Positions 14,341 to 22,311 of a stretch of 29,553 nt of DNA are shown piece by piece (within the stretch, counting starts at the first letter, position 1; each line of letters begins with the position of its first letter). The DNA comes from a virus. The DNA is taken from IMG/VR virus record IMGVR_UViG_3300020463_002175, positions 1 to 29,553 of that record. One strand, written 5' to 3'. The position numbers and the translations under genes were made by a program. Under the pieces are notes generated by a model. That model made no database searches and was not told where the DNA came from. It worked only from the letters and a program-made list of their open reading frames with translations.

Positions 14341-14535
14341 ATGAAAGAAGAAAAATTAACATCAGTAAAAATCATAGATGAACTATACAAGAAGTTCAAA
14401 GAAAAGTCTATTCGTGACGACTTTTCATTACAAAAATTAGTAAATCGTAGTTTAGACTTATTTGTTTATGACGAAGAGTTCGCTAAGAAAGTCTTAGACT
14501 ATCAGAATTTAGAAGAGAGTGGTTCAAAATATTAA
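14341..14535 (+). CDS. Small ribbon-helix-helix-like DNA-binding protein
   Basis: 64 residues. The N-terminal KLTSVKIIDELYKKFKEKS gives a beta strand then a helix, and DDFSLQKLVNRSLDLFVYDE gives the second helix with the S-L-Q-K-L-V-N-R pattern of MetJ/Arc-type dimers. T7, V9 and I11 would be strand residues alternating toward and away from the DNA groove. The ATG follows AGGAAC. It has its own upstream gap with promoter-like elements and precedes the long glycosylation block, so it may regulate that block or its own transcription. The assignment is by fold pattern only. Confidence 0.65.
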   Translation: MKEEKLTSVKIIDELYKKFKEKSIRDDFSLQKLVNRSLDLFVYDEEFAKKVLDYQNLEESGSKY

Positions 14536-14550
14536 ATTAAAGAGGTTTTA

Positions 14551-15984
14551 ATGGATTTACCAAAATTAAAAAAAGTTACAGAAACACAAAAAAGAAAAAA
14601 GAAGAAAATTTTATTATTATCAGATGACTTGAGAATGTCAAGTGGTGTCGGTACAATGTCAAGAGAGATTGTTGTTGGAACTATTGACAAGTATGACTGG
14701 GTTCAACTTGGTGGAGCAATCAAACACCCAGACAAAGGAAAAGTTTTTGATATGAATGACTCTATGATTGAAGAGACTGGTATTCAAGACGCTTCATTAA
14801 AGATATATCCGATTGATGGGTATGGGGACCAAGAAATGTTAAGAAGTATTCTTGATATAGAAAAACCAGATGCTATTCTTCACTACACAGACCCAAGATT
14901 CTGGAAATGGTTGTATGATATGGAACACGAAGTAAGACAAAGTATTCCAATTTATTACTACAATATTTGGGATGACTTACCTTATCCAATGTGGAACGAA
15001 CCATTTTATGAGAGTTGTGATTTGATTATGAATATTTCAAAACAAACTCACAATATCGTTCAGAATGTATGCCAGAACAAACCAAGAACAGATTGGGATT
15101 CAACTTATGTTCCACACGGGATTAGTGAAAAATATTTCTATCCAGTAAAGAATGAAACAGAAAGATTAGAAATGAACAAAATGAAATCTGAATTATTTCA
15201 AGGTAAGGACATAGAGTTTTGTTTATTCTACAATAACAGAAATATCAGAAGAAAAATGACATCAGATACTATTCTGGCATTTAAAACTTTTGCAGACAGA
15301 CTACCAAAAGAACAAAGAGACAAGACGGCATTTGTATTACATACACAACCGATTGACCCAAACGGAACAGACTTACCAGCGGTAGTTGAAGAAATATGTC
15401 CGGACTTAAATATTATATTTTCAACCAATAAATTATCAGCACAACATCTGAATTATTTATACAACATAGCAGATGTCACGATTAATTTGGCATCCAACGA
15501 GGGATTCGGATTAGGAACTTGTGAATCTCTAATGTGTGGAACACCAATCATTGTTAATGTTACGGGTGGACTACAAGACCAATGTGGATTTAGATTGAAT
15601 GATAAATTATTAACTTATCAAGATTATAAAGATATACATTCACTACACGATTGGAGAAAGTGGGAACACAATGAAGACCTATCTCACGGAGAGTGGGTAA
15701 AACCAGTATGGCCTAAGACTCGTTCATTACAGGGTTCACCACCAACACCATATATTTTTGATGACAGAGCGGATTGGGTAGAAGTGGCAGACTCTATCCA
15801 ATACTGGTATGATTTAGGTAAAGAGCAAAGAGATGAGTGTGGATTCAAAGGACACGAGTGGGTTTGTGGTGATGAAGCGATGATGAGTGCAAGGGCTATG
15901 TGTGGTTTATTTATAGACCATATGGAAACTGCATTTGATAAATGGACACCAAGAAAAAGATTTGAACTTATGGAGGTAGTATAA
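14551..15984 (+). CDS. GT-B glycosyltransferase (GT4/group 1-like)
   Basis: 477 residues. After a basic N-terminus (LPKLKK at 3-8), KILLLSDDLRMSSGVGTMSR begins a Rossmann domain with a glycine loop. The C-terminal domain carries NEGFGLGTCESLMCGTPII with the E317-x7-E325 motif that binds the nucleotide-sugar in retaining GT4 enzymes, then a GG at VTGGLQDQ. Length and order fit a complete enzyme. Donor and acceptor are unknown; acceptor could be a glycan, a protein or modified phage DNA. AGAGG lies five bases before the ATG. Its stop overlaps the next glycosyltransferase by one base, and both proteins share the LPKLKK peptide. Confidence 0.88.
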   Translation: MDLPKLKKVTETQKRKKKKILLLSDDLRMSSGVGTMSREIVVGTIDKYDWVQLGGAIKHPDKGKVFDMNDSMIEETGIQDASLKIYPIDGYGDQEMLRSILDIEKPDAILHYTDPRFWKWLYDMEHEVRQSIPIYYYNIWDDLPYPMWNEPFYESCDLIMNISKQTHNIVQNVCQNKPRTDWDSTYVPHGISEKYFYPVKNETERLEMNKMKSELFQGKDIEFCLFYNNRNIRRKMTSDTILAFKTFADRLPKEQRDKTAFVLHTQPIDPNGTDLPAVVEEICPDLNIIFSTNKLSAQHLNYLYNIADVTINLASNEGFGLGTCESLMCGTPIIVNVTGGLQDQCGFRLNDKLLTYQDYKDIHSLHDWRKWEHNEDLSHGEWVKPVWPKTRSLQGSPPTPYIFDDRADWVEVADSIQYWYDLGKEQRDECGFKGHEWVCGDEAMMSARAMCGLFIDHMETAFDKWTPRKRFELMEVV

Positions 15985-17306
15985 TGAAACCAATGGTATT
16001 AGTAACAGCACCAGTTCAGACTCGTAGTGGTTATGGAAATCACTCACGAGATATTTGTAGAGCATTGATTGAGAGTGACAAATACGATGTCAGGATACAG
16101 GCAGTTCGTTGGGGTAATACACCACCAAATGCATTAGAGAGTGGGAATAAACATCACCAAGAAATATTTAAAAGAATTATAAGAGAAGCAAATCTTGAAA
16201 GACAACCAGACTTACATATTCACATCGTGATACCAAATGAATTTCAACCATTGGGTAAAAAGAACATTGGTATTACCGCAGGTATAGAACATACACTACC
16301 ACCGGCACAATGGATTGAGGGTGTAAATCGTATGGATATGACAATATGTACTTCAGAGTTTACCAAAGAAGGTTTTAAAACAACCAAGTATGATAAACAA
16401 GATGTTAGAACGAAACAACCGATTGGAAGTTTAAGTGTAGAGAAACCATTAGATGTATTGTTCGAAGGAGCAGACCCAGAAATATACAAAGAAACTAATT
16501 TATTCTCAACCGATATCGTGGACCAGTTTTCAAAAATAGACAATGATTTTTGTTTTCTATTCGTAGGACATTGGTTAGGTGGAAATCTTGGTGAAGATAG
16601 AAAAGATGTTGGTATGATGTTGAAAGTATTCTTAGAGACATTTAAGAATGTAAAGAATCCACCAGCATTAATTTTAAAGACAAGTGCAGCAGGATTTTCA
16701 ATAACAGATAGAAATTCAATTTTTGAAAAAATAAATATGATTAAGTCAGATATTAGTGCAAATACTCTACCTAAAATATATTTATTACACGGAGACTTGA
16801 CTGATGAAGAAATGAATCAAATGTATAATCACCCGAAAGTGAAAGCACATTTGACATTTACTCACGGAGAAGGATTTGGAAGACCATTGTTGGAAGCCTC
16901 ATTTAGTGGTAAACCAATCATCGCACCAATCTCAACAGGTCAAGCGGACTTTTTGGATAAAGATTATACCATTGAGTTACCACACACAATGACAAAAGTT
17001 CCAAGAAGTTCTTTACCAAAAGAGTATTTAAATGATGAAGCCCGTTGGTCAACCGTAAATTATAACACAGCGAGTAGATTATTGAAATCGGTATTTACTG
17101 ATTACAAAAAATATCAACTTAAAGGTAAAAAACAGATGATTGTAAATAGAGAACTATTTACTCACGAAAAAATGGGTAAAAAGTTAGAGTCTATTGTTGA
17201 TAAGATGTTAGATAGTATAGCTCAAAAAGTGGAGTTAAAATTACCTAAGTTGGAAGAGAAAACAGACTCAGTAAAATTAAAACTACCAAAATTAAAAAAA
17301 GGATAA
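15984..17306 (+). CDS. GT-B glycosyltransferase (group 1-like)
   Basis: 440 residues. TAPVQTRSGYGNHSRDI (8-24) is the N-terminal nucleotide-fold loop, FLFVGHW marks the start of the C-terminal domain, and HGEGFGRPLLEASFSGKPII carries E296-x7-E304. The C-terminal 30 residues repeat a short motif: LKLPKLEEK and LKLPKLKKG, separated by about ten residues. The same LPKLKK occurs at the N-terminus of the preceding enzyme, so the two may dock to a common partner or to each other (inference). It overlaps the upstream gene by one base. A related but distinct sequence suggests two steps of the same glycan assembly. Confidence 0.88.
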   Translation: MKPMVLVTAPVQTRSGYGNHSRDICRALIESDKYDVRIQAVRWGNTPPNALESGNKHHQEIFKRIIREANLERQPDLHIHIVIPNEFQPLGKKNIGITAGIEHTLPPAQWIEGVNRMDMTICTSEFTKEGFKTTKYDKQDVRTKQPIGSLSVEKPLDVLFEGADPEIYKETNLFSTDIVDQFSKIDNDFCFLFVGHWLGGNLGEDRKDVGMMLKVFLETFKNVKNPPALILKTSAAGFSITDRNSIFEKINMIKSDISANTLPKIYLLHGDLTDEEMNQMYNHPKVKAHLTFTHGEGFGRPLLEASFSGKPIIAPISTGQADFLDKDYTIELPHTMTKVPRSSLPKEYLNDEARWSTVNYNTASRLLKSVFTDYKKYQLKGKKQMIVNRELFTHEKMGKKLESIVDKMLDSIAQKVELKLPKLEEKTDSVKLKLPKLKKG

Positions 17307-17307
17307 T

Positions 17308-17760
17308 ATGGCAGAGATAAAAATAACTTGTCCAAATTGTTTCAATGATGAGAAGTGTTTTGAAGACAATCTGGAGATAGAAAAGTTCAGTTCTTTTATG
17401 TGTTTTAATTGTGGATTCACAAGTAATTCACTTTATAAAAACGATACAGAACATTTAACTAAGGTTCAAGAGTCTTCAACAGAATTAATGAATGAAATCA
17501 GTATGTATGATTATGACAGACAAATACATTGGTTTCCTTCTATATTGAATATGGGTAAAATGGGAATCATATATCCAGAAGGAACTAAAAACAACTGGAT
17601 ATGGAAGTTAGCAGAAGTTCGTAAGTTATCACCAGAGGAACAAAAAGACCCACAATATGAAGGACACGAACACACATTAGATATTGAGAATGCAAAAGAG
17701 TATGGACAATATGAATTCTTAGATGCGTGTAAAGAAATGGGAATCGTTAAAGAACTATGA
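17308..17760 (+). CDS. Zinc-finger-like protein of unknown function
   Basis: 150 residues. The N-terminal 36 residues have C8-P-N-C11, C17 and C32-F-N-C35, a zinc-ribbon arrangement; the rest is acidic with WFPSILNMGKMGIIYPEG (about 75-92) and EYGQYEFLDACKEMG near the end. I do not recognise a named family. It is linked to the next gene by a four-base overlap. A nucleic-acid-binding or regulatory role would be a guess. Confidence 0.72.
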   Translation: MAEIKITCPNCFNDEKCFEDNLEIEKFSSFMCFNCGFTSNSLYKNDTEHLTKVQESSTELMNEISMYDYDRQIHWFPSILNMGKMGIIYPEGTKNNWIWKLAEVRKLSPEEQKDPQYEGHEHTLDIENAKEYGQYEFLDACKEMGIVKEL

Positions 17761-18245
17761 GGAATACTATTTGGCAAAAAGTTCAACCAGGACAAATAGT
17801 TTCTTTCTTATACAAAAGTAAAAACTCATCACGAGCAGAGAAAAGAACCGTATTATGTATAGACCCAGAGTATACTTACAGAAAGAAATCAACTAAACGA
17901 AATGTTAAGTTATTCGTCGGACTACAATTAGAAACAACTTTAAGAGGTCCTATAAATGCCAGAACATTGGACCAAGCAATCAGATTACTTGGTGGTGCAA
18001 AATTAGATAGAGGTGTTACCGAGATTGGAGACTTCGAAGACTCTATGGATGATACTGATGTTGAGTTGATTTACACAAGATTGAAAAGATTTGTAAAAAA
18101 ACACGATGTATTCAGAACTTTCTTTTTAAGAGAGTGTAGAAAAAGAAGAGTTTATTTGATTGACAACTATCGTAGATTACCGGCAAGTCAAACTAAAAAA
18201 ATAATACTTGAACAAAACTTGGAGAAATTAACGAATGAGTCTTAA
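17757..18245 (+). CDS. Protein of unknown function, basic
   Basis: 162 residues, Lys/Arg-rich. The first part looks like a small beta-barrel (PGQIVSFLYKS, RTVLCIDPEY, KLFVGLQLE at about 11-57). The rest is helical, with LIYTRLKRFVKKH and FFLRECRKRRVYLIDNYRR. There is no catalytic motif I can name. The basic helices are compatible with nucleic-acid binding. The start overlaps the previous gene by four bases and the end overlaps the next start by 11, so it is a real member of the operon. Confidence 0.7.
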   Translation: MRNTIWQKVQPGQIVSFLYKSKNSSRAEKRTVLCIDPEYTYRKKSTKRNVKLFVGLQLETTLRGPINARTLDQAIRLLGGAKLDRGVTEIGDFEDSMDDTDVELIYTRLKRFVKKHDVFRTFFLRECRKRRVYLIDNYRRLPASQTKKIILEQNLEKLTNES

Positions 18246-18903
18246 AATTAGTTATAGTATAACTTGTTACAATGAACACAAAGAATTAGACAACTTATTA
18301 GACCACTTGTCTAAACATATTAGAGAAGAAGATGAAGTGGTGGTTACAAGAGATATATCAAAAGTGGGTACAGGTGTATTTGAACCTGAGTTTTACGCAC
18401 TTGATAAAGTATTAGAAAAATATGAGTATGGAACTTACTTTAAACCAAGACAATTAAAGGTAACAACATTTAAATTTAAAAAAGATTTTTCTAAATTAAA
18501 GAACTTCGCTAAAGAACAATGTTCAGGTGATTTTATATTTAGCATTGACGCTGATGAAATTCCAAATGAAATATTACTAAATCAATTACCACAGATATTA
18601 GAAATCAACGATACAGATTTAATATGGGTTCCAAGAATTAATATAGTTAATGGTATTACGGACTGGCATTTACATCATTGGCATTGGAGACAAACTGAAC
18701 AAGGGTGGATTAATTTTCCAGACTATCAGGCAAGAATATTTAGAAACACAGATGACATTAAGTGGGTTAGAGAAGTTCACGAGGTGATTGACGGAGCAAA
18801 AACATACTCTCACTTACCACCACAGGAAGAACTGACCTTGAAACACGAAAAAGATATCAAAAGACAAGAAGAACAAAACAGATTATACGATACAATTATA
18901 TAG
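18235..18903 (+). CDS. GT-A glycosyltransferase, family 2-like
   Basis: 222 residues. ISYSITCYNEHKELDNLLDHL is the N-terminal strand-helix of family 2 transferases, with YNE at 12-14. FIFSIDADEIPNE contains the metal-binding D105-A-D107 and E108. WHLHHWHW and YQARIFRN (about 163-170) are typical of the later acceptor-side region of short GT2 proteins. It is shorter than usual GT2 enzymes but similar to many small phage and bacterial members. The start overlaps the previous gene by 11 bases. Sugar specificity unknown. Confidence 0.87.
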   Translation: MSLKISYSITCYNEHKELDNLLDHLSKHIREEDEVVVTRDISKVGTGVFEPEFYALDKVLEKYEYGTYFKPRQLKVTTFKFKKDFSKLKNFAKEQCSGDFIFSIDADEIPNEILLNQLPQILEINDTDLIWVPRINIVNGITDWHLHHWHWRQTEQGWINFPDYQARIFRNTDDIKWVREVHEVIDGAKTYSHLPPQEELTLKHEKDIKRQEEQNRLYDTII

Positions 18904-18914
18904 GAGACACCATA

Positions 18915-19895
18915 ATGAGTGACACATTAAATATAGAAAATATTGGACATAAATTTACAGAAATAGTTGAATCTGAACAATGGAAAGAATTACAAGAAAA
19001 ATATAATTATTGTAATGATATTTTTGTACTGGGACACGGAGGAAATATGGCGATAGCGGACCATACAGCAGTTGATATGTCAAGACTATCAAATGGGACT
19101 AAAAACGCTATGTGTCCAGGTAGTTGTGTTGTCGCAACATCTTTGATAAACGATACTAACTTTGACCAATGGATGGTTTCTTGGTTGAAACAAATGACTT
19201 CTACAAGAACAAAATCTCAAATGGATAAATCATTAGTGTATGGTATATCATCATCAGGAACTTCAAAGGATACACTAAAGGCGTTACAATGGGCATCTGA
19301 TAATGGTATGAAAACTTGTCTAATTACAGCGAAAGATATTGAAGATGAGATTAAAGGATTGACAAAAGTTGTTCTGGGATTAGATTATTATCACACTTCG
19401 GAGTGTCTAAGTTTATTATTACAATACCAATTAACACACGGGAGTGGAAAAACTTGTCCACCTATCGGAAAGAATAGTCCAGAGGAACTTGAAAAATTAA
19501 ACTGGAATGGTGAAGAGATTAGGGAAAATAGTTTTCCAGATGAACTGACAAATATTGGTGTTGACTTTGACGGAGTGATTCACAAAAACTCAAAAGGATT
19601 TTACGATGGAACAATTTATGATGAACCATTAGAGGGAGCAAGAGACTCACTTGAAAGACTATCAAAAGACTATAATGTAATTATATTCACTTGTAAATCC
19701 AAGTCAGATAGAGGTTTGATAAATGGAAAAACTGGGACCGCTATGGTTTGGGATTGGTTAAAAAAATATGATATGGATAAGTTTGTAACCAAGGTAACAG
19801 CAGAAAAACCAAGAGCAGTTCAGTACATTGATGACAAGGGTTATAAGTTTACTACTTGGGTAGATTATTGGGAGAATAGTGATGATAAAATCTAA
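18915..19895 (+). CDS. SIS (GmhA-like) sugar isomerase fused to a HAD phosphatase-like domain
   Basis: 326 residues with two domains. Residues 1 to about 185 are a SIS domain: VLGHGGNMAIADHTAVDM (38-55) and YGISSSGTSKDTL (109-121) correspond to the phosphosugar-binding loops of phosphoheptose isomerase GmhA, and HTSECLSLLLQYQLTH (160-175) to its C-terminal helix. Residues about 210-320 are HAD-like: D217-F-D219-GVIH (motif I), FTCKSK (motif II region), K298 and IDD 305-307. In bacteria GmhA and the HAD enzyme GmhB act in the same ADP- or GDP-heptose pathway, so the fusion may join two such steps (inference). AGGAG precedes the ATG. The substrate could also be another phosphosugar. Confidence 0.85.
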   Translation: MSDTLNIENIGHKFTEIVESEQWKELQEKYNYCNDIFVLGHGGNMAIADHTAVDMSRLSNGTKNAMCPGSCVVATSLINDTNFDQWMVSWLKQMTSTRTKSQMDKSLVYGISSSGTSKDTLKALQWASDNGMKTCLITAKDIEDEIKGLTKVVLGLDYYHTSECLSLLLQYQLTHGSGKTCPPIGKNSPEELEKLNWNGEEIRENSFPDELTNIGVDFDGVIHKNSKGFYDGTIYDEPLEGARDSLERLSKDYNVIIFTCKSKSDRGLINGKTGTAMVWDWLKKYDMDKFVTKVTAEKPRAVQYIDDKGYKFTTWVDYWENSDDKI

Positions 19896-20304
19896 TGATG
19901 TAGTACAAGTATTAAAAGATGATGGTATTGAAGATGTTAGTTGGGGACAATTAAGAAAATTTGAAAACACCACATCAGTAAATCTTGAAGAATTACGAGA
20001 AAAGTTAGGAATGGGCTCTTGGGCAGTACGAATAGCGTTTAATGAAAGATTTGGTGGAGTTGTTATTCAACAACAACCAGGTGAAGGAAATAGAAAACAC
20101 TATCATCCAGACGCTGATGAAAATTGGGTAGTTATGGAAGGTGAGTGGGAATGGTGGATAGAAGGAAAAGGAACACAACGAGTGAAAGAGAATGATATAA
20201 TAGTAGTACCTGCAAAAGTTAGACATCAAATAACTTGTGTCGGAGATAAAGTTGGTGTAAGATACGCGATAACTAAACCAGATGTGGAACATATTTATGG
20301 CTAA
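19882..20304 (+). CDS. Cupin-domain protein
   Basis: 140 residues forming one cupin barrel. Motif 1 is H73-Y-H75 ... E80 then G87 (GEGNRKHYHPDADENWVVMEGE); motif 2 ends VPAKVRHQI with H115. These would bind a metal. Single-domain cupins like this act in sugar metabolism as isomerases or epimerases, or as small-molecule sensors. The ATG at 19882 is preferred: GGGAG at 19870-19874 lies seven bases upstream, whereas a GTG at 19879 would be too close. It overlaps the SIS-HAD gene, and an SDR follows, so a step in making a nucleotide sugar is the likely job. Confidence 0.85.
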   Translation: MIKSNDVVQVLKDDGIEDVSWGQLRKFENTTSVNLEELREKLGMGSWAVRIAFNERFGGVVIQQQPGEGNRKHYHPDADENWVVMEGEWEWWIEGKGTQRVKENDIIVVPAKVRHQITCVGDKVGVRYAITKPDVEHIYG

Positions 20305-20980
20305 TATTAGTTGGAATTTTAGTAATAGGAAAGTTCTCATAGTTGGAGACTCGAGAGGAATAGGTGGATGTCTTCGTGCAAACTTCGTAAAGTCTGGTGC
20401 TAAAATTTATGGTATTAATAGTAGTAATTGTGACATCAGTAGTAAAGACGATATAGATAGATTCTTTACATACGAACTACCAGACGAATTAGATATGTTA
20501 GTCAATGTGGCAGGTATAAACTTTACTAATAAAATAGAAGAGGTTTCAATGGACGAGTGGGATAAAGTAATTGACACAAATCTTAGAAGTTTTTTCTATA
20601 TAACACAACAGGTTTTATATAAGATGAATAATGGTGGTAAGATAGTAAATGTATCTTCAATCGCCGGTAGAAATAAAAGTTTAGTAAGTGGTGTTCATTA
20701 TACTTCCAGTAAAGCGGGTATAATTGGATTAACAAAACAAGTTGCACACGAGGTTGGTAACAGAGATATCACCGTAAATGCGGTTTGTCCAAGTCAAACA
20801 CAAACTGAGATGTTAGACAAATCTATGACAGAAGAAGAGTTAAAAGAGTTGGGAGAGTCAATTCCATTGGGTAGAATTGCAACACCACAAGAAGTTGTAA
20901 ATGGAATATTATTTTTGTGTTCTGATGAGTCGTCTTATATCACAGGAACAACACTTGATATAAATGGTGGTCAACTATGA
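20297..20980 (+). CDS. Short-chain dehydrogenase/reductase (SDR)
   Basis: NAD(P)-dependent oxidoreductase of classical SDR type, 227 residues from ATG 20297. Coenzyme motif VGDSRGIGG (16-24), N70-V-A-G, NVSSIAG with the catalytic Ser near 120-121, and Y135-x3-K139 (HYTSSKAG). C-terminal VNAVCPSQTQTEM and GTTLDINGGQL are typical of FabG-like enzymes. The first Gly of TGxxxGIG is preceded by V rather than T. An in-frame ATG at 20282 has no ribosome-binding site and would add five residues; the chosen start overlaps the cupin stop by eight bases. Within a sugar cluster it probably reduces or oxidises a sugar intermediate rather than an acyl chain. Confidence 0.9.
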   Translation: MANISWNFSNRKVLIVGDSRGIGGCLRANFVKSGAKIYGINSSNCDISSKDDIDRFFTYELPDELDMLVNVAGINFTNKIEEVSMDEWDKVIDTNLRSFFYITQQVLYKMNNGGKIVNVSSIAGRNKSLVSGVHYTSSKAGIIGLTKQVAHEVGNRDITVNAVCPSQTQTEMLDKSMTEEELKELGESIPLGRIATPQEVVNGILFLCSDESSYITGTTLDINGGQL

Positions 20981-21618
20981 TAACAGCGGTAGTTGCCGTA
21001 AGAAAAGGTTCACAAAGAGTTCCAAACAAAAACATTAAACTATTTGGTAATTCCAATCTACTTCAAATGAAGTTAGATATACTGAAACAAGTAGACGGAA
21101 TAGATGAGATAGTTGTTAATTCAGATTGTGATAAGATGTTAGAAATTGGAAGAATGAACGATGTCAAAACACACAAGAGAGATGAATACTTTGCCAGTTC
21201 CAAGGCGACTAATAGTGAGTTTCACGGACATATTGGAGAGGTAACAAACTCTGATGTAATATTTTTGGCACCAGTATGTTCACCATTCATCACAAAGGAA
21301 TCACATCAAAATGCAATAGATTATTATTATGGTGGGTTCGATAGTGTTACTTCAACACAATTAGTCAAGAACCATTTATGGAGAGATTTACAACCATTAA
21401 ATTACGATTTAGATAGAGTTCCCAACTCACAGGATTTACCAGATATTTTTAAATTAACTTATGGTATTACGATAGTGGATAGAGATATTATGAGACACAA
21501 AAAAAGAGTGGTTGGAGACAATCCAGGTTTTATGGAGTTGGGTGAAATAGAATCCATTGATATAGATACAGAATTTGATTGGATGATTGCGGAACATATT
21601 TGGGATAAATACAATTAA
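20977..21618 (+). CDS. CMP-sugar synthetase, NeuA/KdsB-type cytidylyltransferase
   Basis: Activates an acidic sugar such as sialic, legionaminic or pseudaminic acid with CTP. In 213 residues: VVAVRKGSQRVPNKNIKLFG (5-24) with the R-x-G-S-x-R-x-x-x-K-N CTP-binding signature, VVNSDC (46-51), VIFLAPVCSPF with the conserved P and S/T, and IDIDTEFDWMIAE near the end, the D-x-D metal region. Slightly shorter than bacterial NeuA (about 230 aa), but all blocks are present. It overlaps the SDR by four bases. Its presence suggests the phage makes or activates a nonulosonic acid or similar sugar; the exact sugar cannot be told. Confidence 0.87.
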   Translation: MITAVVAVRKGSQRVPNKNIKLFGNSNLLQMKLDILKQVDGIDEIVVNSDCDKMLEIGRMNDVKTHKRDEYFASSKATNSEFHGHIGEVTNSDVIFLAPVCSPFITKESHQNAIDYYYGGFDSVTSTQLVKNHLWRDLQPLNYDLDRVPNSQDLPDIFKLTYGITIVDRDIMRHKKRVVGDNPGFMELGEIESIDIDTEFDWMIAEHIWDKYN

Positions 21619-21627
21619 GATTATAAA

Positions 21628-22311
21628 ATGCAAAAGACTATACAAGAATTAAAAGATAAACACAAAGGAGAAGACATTTGGGTGATAGCGGCAGGTTCAT
21701 CTATGGATTATGTCGATGAAAGTTTCTTCTCAAACAAAATAGTTATAGGTCAAAATCAAACCTACAAGAAGTATCCTTGTGATTATATTGTTATGAAAGA
21801 TTGTAATGAAGAACCAAGGTTTCCAAGAAGTATAGAAAAGTTAGATGAGTTAGGAATACCTTTAATATTTTCTGAATATTTCAAGGGAAATCATTGGAAA
21901 GGTAAAAATGTAGTGAAACACAAAGATTCTTATATGTTTACTCACCAAAATCGTCAACTAACTGATAGTTTTGAAGGGCATATCTCTAATCTAAATGATG
22001 AGATGATAATAGTGAGTAAATCAACCATTACAAGTATAATCCATATAGCAGCACATATGGGAGCGAGTAATATTATCGTGTGTGGTCACGATTGTGGAAC
22101 ACTTGATGGTAATTTATATTACGACGGATATATGGAAAAGGATTGGATTTCTTCAGAAAATTGGGGAAGTATAACGACTTGGATGGAAACAATAGGTAAT
22201 GACACAGAATTATTAAGAGATTACTTAAACAAAAGATATGGTTGTAATGTTTATTCATTAAACCCATTTCTGAACTTTGAATTAGAAGGACACAAATATG
22301 AAAGATTGTAA
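21628..22311 (+). CDS. DUF115/Maf-like (MptE-like) protein, possible sialyl- or nonulosonate transferase
   Basis: 227 residues. IWVIAAGSSMDYVDE (17-31) is like the G-x-G/S-P/S-S loop at the start of DUF115 and GT42-type domains; IGQNQTYKKYPCDYIVMKD (40-58) gives the N and the D expected in the second strand; GASNIIVCGHDCG (near 148-160) resembles the GxD region in Maf and DUF115 proteins. Maf proteins transfer CMP-pseudaminic or legionaminic acid to flagellin, so location next to a CMP-sugar synthetase supports a transferase role (inference). A pterin pyrophosphokinase-like activity is the other known function for this fold. Confidence 0.6.
   Translation: MQKTIQELKDKHKGEDIWVIAAGSSMDYVDESFFSNKIVIGQNQTYKKYPCDYIVMKDCNEEPRFPRSIEKLDELGIPLIFSEYFKGNHWKGKNVVKHKDSYMFTHQNRQLTDSFEGHISNLNDEMIIVSKSTITSIIHIAAHMGASNIIVCGHDCGTLDGNLYYDGYMEKDWISSENWGSITTWMETIGNDTELLRDYLNKRYGCNVYSLNPFLNFELEGHKYERL

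Noticed and set aside
14551-17306. Known T4 alpha- or beta-glucosyltransferase identity for the two GT-B enzymes
   Set aside because: They carry the general GT4 E-x7-E motif and are longer; nothing specific to the T4 DNA glucosyltransferases can be seen.
20005-20340. Open frame of 111 codons on the - strand opposite the cupin gene
   Set aside because: Composition is Phe/Ser/Tyr-rich as expected for the complement of this AT-rich coding strand; the cupin motifs on the + strand are clear.
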